Positions 61,810 to 64,000 of a stretch of DNA of 64,000 nucleotides are shown here, piece after piece. The position numbers were made by a program, and so were the translations under genes. The DNA comes from Saccharibacillus sacchari DSM 19268 (GTDB taxonomy: Bacteria > Bacillota > Bacilli > Paenibacillales > Paenibacillaceae), in NCBI RefSeq assembly GCF_000585395.1, contig NZ_KK073875.1, positions 4,226,600 through 4,290,599 on the forward strand, read 5' to 3'. The notes beneath the pieces were generated by a model. The model was not told where the DNA came from. It ran no database searches and was given only the letters and a program-made list of their open reading frames with translations. Position 1 is the stretch's first letter, and each line of letters begins with the position of its first letter.

Positions 61810-62772
61810 TCAATACACGCCGTCTTCCCCCATCTTTTTGGCAAGCCGGTTGGACAACATGACCAGCACCAGTCCGACTACGCCTTTGAACAAACCGACG
61901 GTCGTACTGTAGCTAAGTTGACCGTTCTTAAGCCCCGCCGTATAGATGTACGTATCGAAAATTTCCGCCACTTCGCGGTTGAGGGAATTCAGCAGCAGGT
62001 ACATATGCTCGAAGCCGAGATCCAGCGTGCTGCCGATCTTCAGAATGAGCAGGGTGATAATGACCGGACGGATCGCGGGAAGCGTGACATGCCAGGTCTT
62101 GCGCAGACGCCCTGCTCCGTCCATCTCCGCCGCTTCGTACAACTGCGTATCGACGACGGTAATCGCGGCCAGGTAGATAATCGTCGACCAGCCGAGTTCT
62201 TTCCAAATAATTTGTCCGATGTACACGGTACGCAGCCACTCCGACGAGGTGAGGAAGCTGATCTTAGGCAGTCCCACCGCGGCCAGCAGCTCGTTCAGCA
62301 CGCCGCCGTCGACCGTCAGGAATACATAAGTAATGGAAACGATGATGACCCAGGACATGAAATGCGGAATGTAGATAATGGTCTGGATCGAGTTTTTGAA
62401 AAACTTGTGCCGAACTTCGTTGAGCATGAGCGCGAGAATAATCGGTAACGGGAAAAAGAAAATGATGTTCATCGCGAACAGGACGAGCGTGTTGCGCAGC
62501 AGCATAAAGAAGGTAGGTTCCGTGAACAGGCGGATAAAATGTTTCAACCCTACCCATTCGCTGCCCATAATGCCTCGGTACGGCTGGTAATCCTGAAAGG
62601 CAATGACCAGGCCTCCCATCGGGAAATACTTGAATACGACAAAATAGAGAAAACCGGGCAGGATCATCAGATACAGCAGCATGTGCTTGCGAATGCTAAA
62701 TCCGCGTTTGCGCACGGCTTGACGATCATGCTTCAGCAGGGACGCATCGGACACGTTCACCGGCTTTGCCAT
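61810..62772 (-). CDS. Carbohydrate ABC importer permease (LplB/YteP-like)
   Basis: Type I BPD permease of 320 residues, six helices. KHMLLYLMILPGFLYFVVFKYFPMGGLVIAFQDYQPYRG is diagnostic of the LplB/YteP group, and EAAEMDGAGRLRKTWHVTLPAIRPV is the EAA loop contacting the ATPase. It is the first gene of the pectin operon. Its partner permease is on the opposite strand at 63052, an uncommon split. No ATPase gene is nearby; a shared MsmX-type ATPase is probable. Confidence 0.92.
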   Translation of the reverse strand: MAKPVNVSDASLLKHDRQAVRKRGFSIRKHMLLYLMILPGFLYFVVFKYFPMGGLVIAFQDYQPYRGIMGSEWVGLKHFIRLFTEPTFFMLLRNTLVLFAMNIIFFFPLPIILALMLNEVRHKFFKNSIQTIIYIPHFMSWVIIVSITYVFLTVDGGVLNELLAAVGLPKISFLTSSEWLRTVYIGQIIWKELGWSTIIYLAAITVVDTQLYEAAEMDGAGRLRKTWHVTLPAIRPVIITLLILKIGSTLDLGFEHMYLLLNSLNREVAEIFDTYIYTAGLKNGQLSYSTTVGLFKGVVGLVLVMLSNRLAKKMGEDGVY

Positions 62773-62836
62773 CGTTAACCGACCTCACTCTCACTTTGAA
62801 TTCCGATTGCTTTCTCAGCGTAAGCGCAAAGGCCGA

Positions 62837-62994
62837 TTCCGTATATAATCATCACATGATAACGCTTCCAAAATGCCGCCGTTACGGGATTTGTCGTCGA
62901 CGGAACACTTCTGATGATTACTCCCGGAGCTGATGATTATCCGGTAAACAAAGTCTGATGCGCCCATCACCTCATGCGCGGATTATATACGGAA
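62837..62994. promoter_or_regulatory. Inverted pair of TTCCGTATATAATC modules in the divergent promoter region
   Basis: TTCCGTATATAATC occurs at 62837-62850 on the plus strand and at 62994-62981 on the minus strand, and both continue with CATGA at the same offset. Each contains a TATAAT -10-like hexamer pointing toward the gene beyond the other copy. They may be two matching promoters or a regulator's paired operators. Confidence 0.5.
62857..62870. promoter_or_regulatory. Candidate cre site (CcpA operator)
   Basis: TGATAACGCTTCCA matches the catabolite-responsive element consensus with one mismatch and lies in the divergent promoter region of the pectin importer, where glucose repression would be expected. 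Confidence 0.4.
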
Positions 62995-63051
62995 CGCAAC
63001 GCCGCTGGTATCGTGGAGATAGGCACTCAAGTCCATAAGGAGGTTCATAAG

Positions 63052-63939
63052 ATGGAGCATTCTTCTTCACGTCGCAAGCAAACACTCGGCAGTCGGTTAT
63101 TCAATATCGTCAACTACACGCTGCTGATCCTGATCGCGCTCATCTGTCTGTTACCGTTCATTAATGTGATCGCCAGCTCGTTCGCGTCCACCCAGGAGGT
63201 CGTATCGAAAAAGTTCATTCTGTTCCCGACCACGTTCTCTTTGGATGCTTACCGCTACATTTTATCCACCCCGACGATCTTTAAAGGACTAGGCGTATCG
63301 GTCGGCGTGACGTTGGTCGGAACGGTCGTGAGCATGGTGCTGACCGCGCTCATGGCTTACGGACTGTCGCGCAAATATTTAAGAGGGCGCAACTTCATCA
63401 ACTTCGTCGTCGTGTTCTCCATGCTGTTCAGCGGCGGGATGATCCCGACCTTCCTGGTGGTGAAAGGAACCGGCCTGATCGACTCCTACTGGTCCCTGAT
63501 TCTCCCGGTTGCCGTCAATGCGTTCAACCTGATCATCATGCGGAACTTTTTCCAGGCGCTGCCTGACGAGCTGGAGGAATCCGCAAAAATCGACGGCAGC
63601 AACGACTTCGGCATTTTCCTGAAAATCATGCTTCCTCTCGCTTTGCCGTCGATCGCGACCATCTCGCTCTTTTACGCCGTGACCTACTGGAATACGTATA
63701 TGACGGCGATCTTGTATCTAACCGATTCCGTCAAATGGCCGATTCAGGTGCTGCTGCGCCAGATCGTTATCGTGTCGAGCGGCATGCAGGCGGAAGGCAC
63801 ATCAGTTGATGTCATCCCTCCCGCACAGACGATCAAAATGGCCGTAATCGTGGTCGCGACCATTCCGATGCTGATCGCGTATCCGTTCGTGCAGAAGCAC
63901 TTTACGAAAGGCGCGCTGCTGGGAGCAGTCAAAGGCTGA
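63052..63939 (+). CDS. Carbohydrate ABC importer permease (LplC/YtcP-like)
   Basis: Type I BPD permease of 295 residues, the partner of the LplB/YteP-like subunit. Six helices are seen, FINVIASSFASTQEVVSKKFILFPTTFSLDAYRYIL follows the first, and EESAKIDGSNDFGIFLKIMLPLALPSI is the EAA coupling loop. The C-terminus KHFTKGALLGAVKG is typical of this group. ATG 63052 has AAGGAGG. It is transcribed divergently from the rest of the pectin operon; the 61 bases after its stop show no further gene. Confidence 0.92.
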   Translation: MEHSSSRRKQTLGSRLFNIVNYTLLILIALICLLPFINVIASSFASTQEVVSKKFILFPTTFSLDAYRYILSTPTIFKGLGVSVGVTLVGTVVSMVLTALMAYGLSRKYLRGRNFINFVVVFSMLFSGGMIPTFLVVKGTGLIDSYWSLILPVAVNAFNLIIMRNFFQALPDELEESAKIDGSNDFGIFLKIMLPLALPSIATISLFYAVTYWNTYMTAILYLTDSVKWPIQVLLRQIVIVSSGMQAEGTSVDVIPPAQTIKMAVIVVATIPMLIAYPFVQKHFTKGALLGAVKG

Positions 63940-64000
63940 TCGGTTCTTGTTGGCACGTCACCCGAACCGGATATTGCGACTGTATATAACGAAGCCCCGT

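Overview
The window reads as chromosomal DNA of a low-to-mid-GC, endospore-former-type Firmicute, most likely a plant-associated member of the Paenibacillaceae (Paenibacillus / Saccharibacillus type). The reasons are strong AGGAGG-type ribosome sites, frequent GTG/TTG starts, Fur/PerR biology, a Bacillus-like feu/btr siderophore locus, YjfB and YvyF motility-family proteins, topoisomerase IV in parE-parC order, and a Bacillus-type intracellular pectin utilisation operon. The family-level placement is inference; no rRNA is present. There is no prophage, CRISPR array or transposase.

Layout. 1-3.2 kb: end of a Gfo/Idh/MocA dehydrogenase, a LysR regulator and a flavin reductase-like protein. 3.3-9.7 kb: iron-siderophore uptake (binding lipoprotein, two permeases, Btr-type AraC sensor-regulator, trilactone esterase) with Fur boxes and a shared nonamer operator candidate. 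10-15 kb: UvsE DNA repair endonuclease, anchored YceI protein, a two-component system and an orphan YvyF protein. 15.2-24.2 kb: a flavin-monooxygenase / peptide-type ABC importer cluster that looks like organosulfur scavenging. 24.9-31.2 kb: UbiD decarboxylase, AraC regulator, a 47-residue membrane protein missed by length cut-offs, two sugar-type O-acetyltransferases and a MATE pump. 31.4-36.1 kb: a STAS-like protein, a KAS III homologue lacking two catalytic residues, catalase, a degenerate-receiver regulator and PerR. 36.3-36.8 kb: a candidate stand-alone structured RNA of about 490 nt. 37-41.8 kb: motility, GNAT, YkuO-like/flavodoxin, rRNA methyltransferase and pseudouridine synthase genes. 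41.9-55.9 kb: parC/parE, an ABC-2 exporter, SGNH esterase, tRNA-Lys, CAP protein, GNAT, purT and a heterodimeric ABC exporter. 56.5-63.9 kb: pectin operon (permease, binding protein, GH105, GH28, CE8) with the second permease transcribed divergently.

How the parts work together. Iron and oxidative stress is the recurring theme: Feu-type uptake, Fur-box-controlled flavodoxin, PerR and catalase. Two importers (siderophore and pectin oligosaccharide) have no ATPase gene beside them and presumably share one encoded elsewhere. The pectin enzymes carry no signal peptides and should act on imported oligomers.

The most unusual signal is a family of six dispersed, nested-palindrome intergenic elements of about 140-300 bp. 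Their inner blocks are similar between copies, but the outer and inner stem arms differ from copy to copy while remaining complementary within each copy. This looks like compensatory covariation. One copy is bracketed by a 9-bp direct repeat, as a mobile element would be. Together with the candidate 490-nt RNA these are the best leads for something undescribed.
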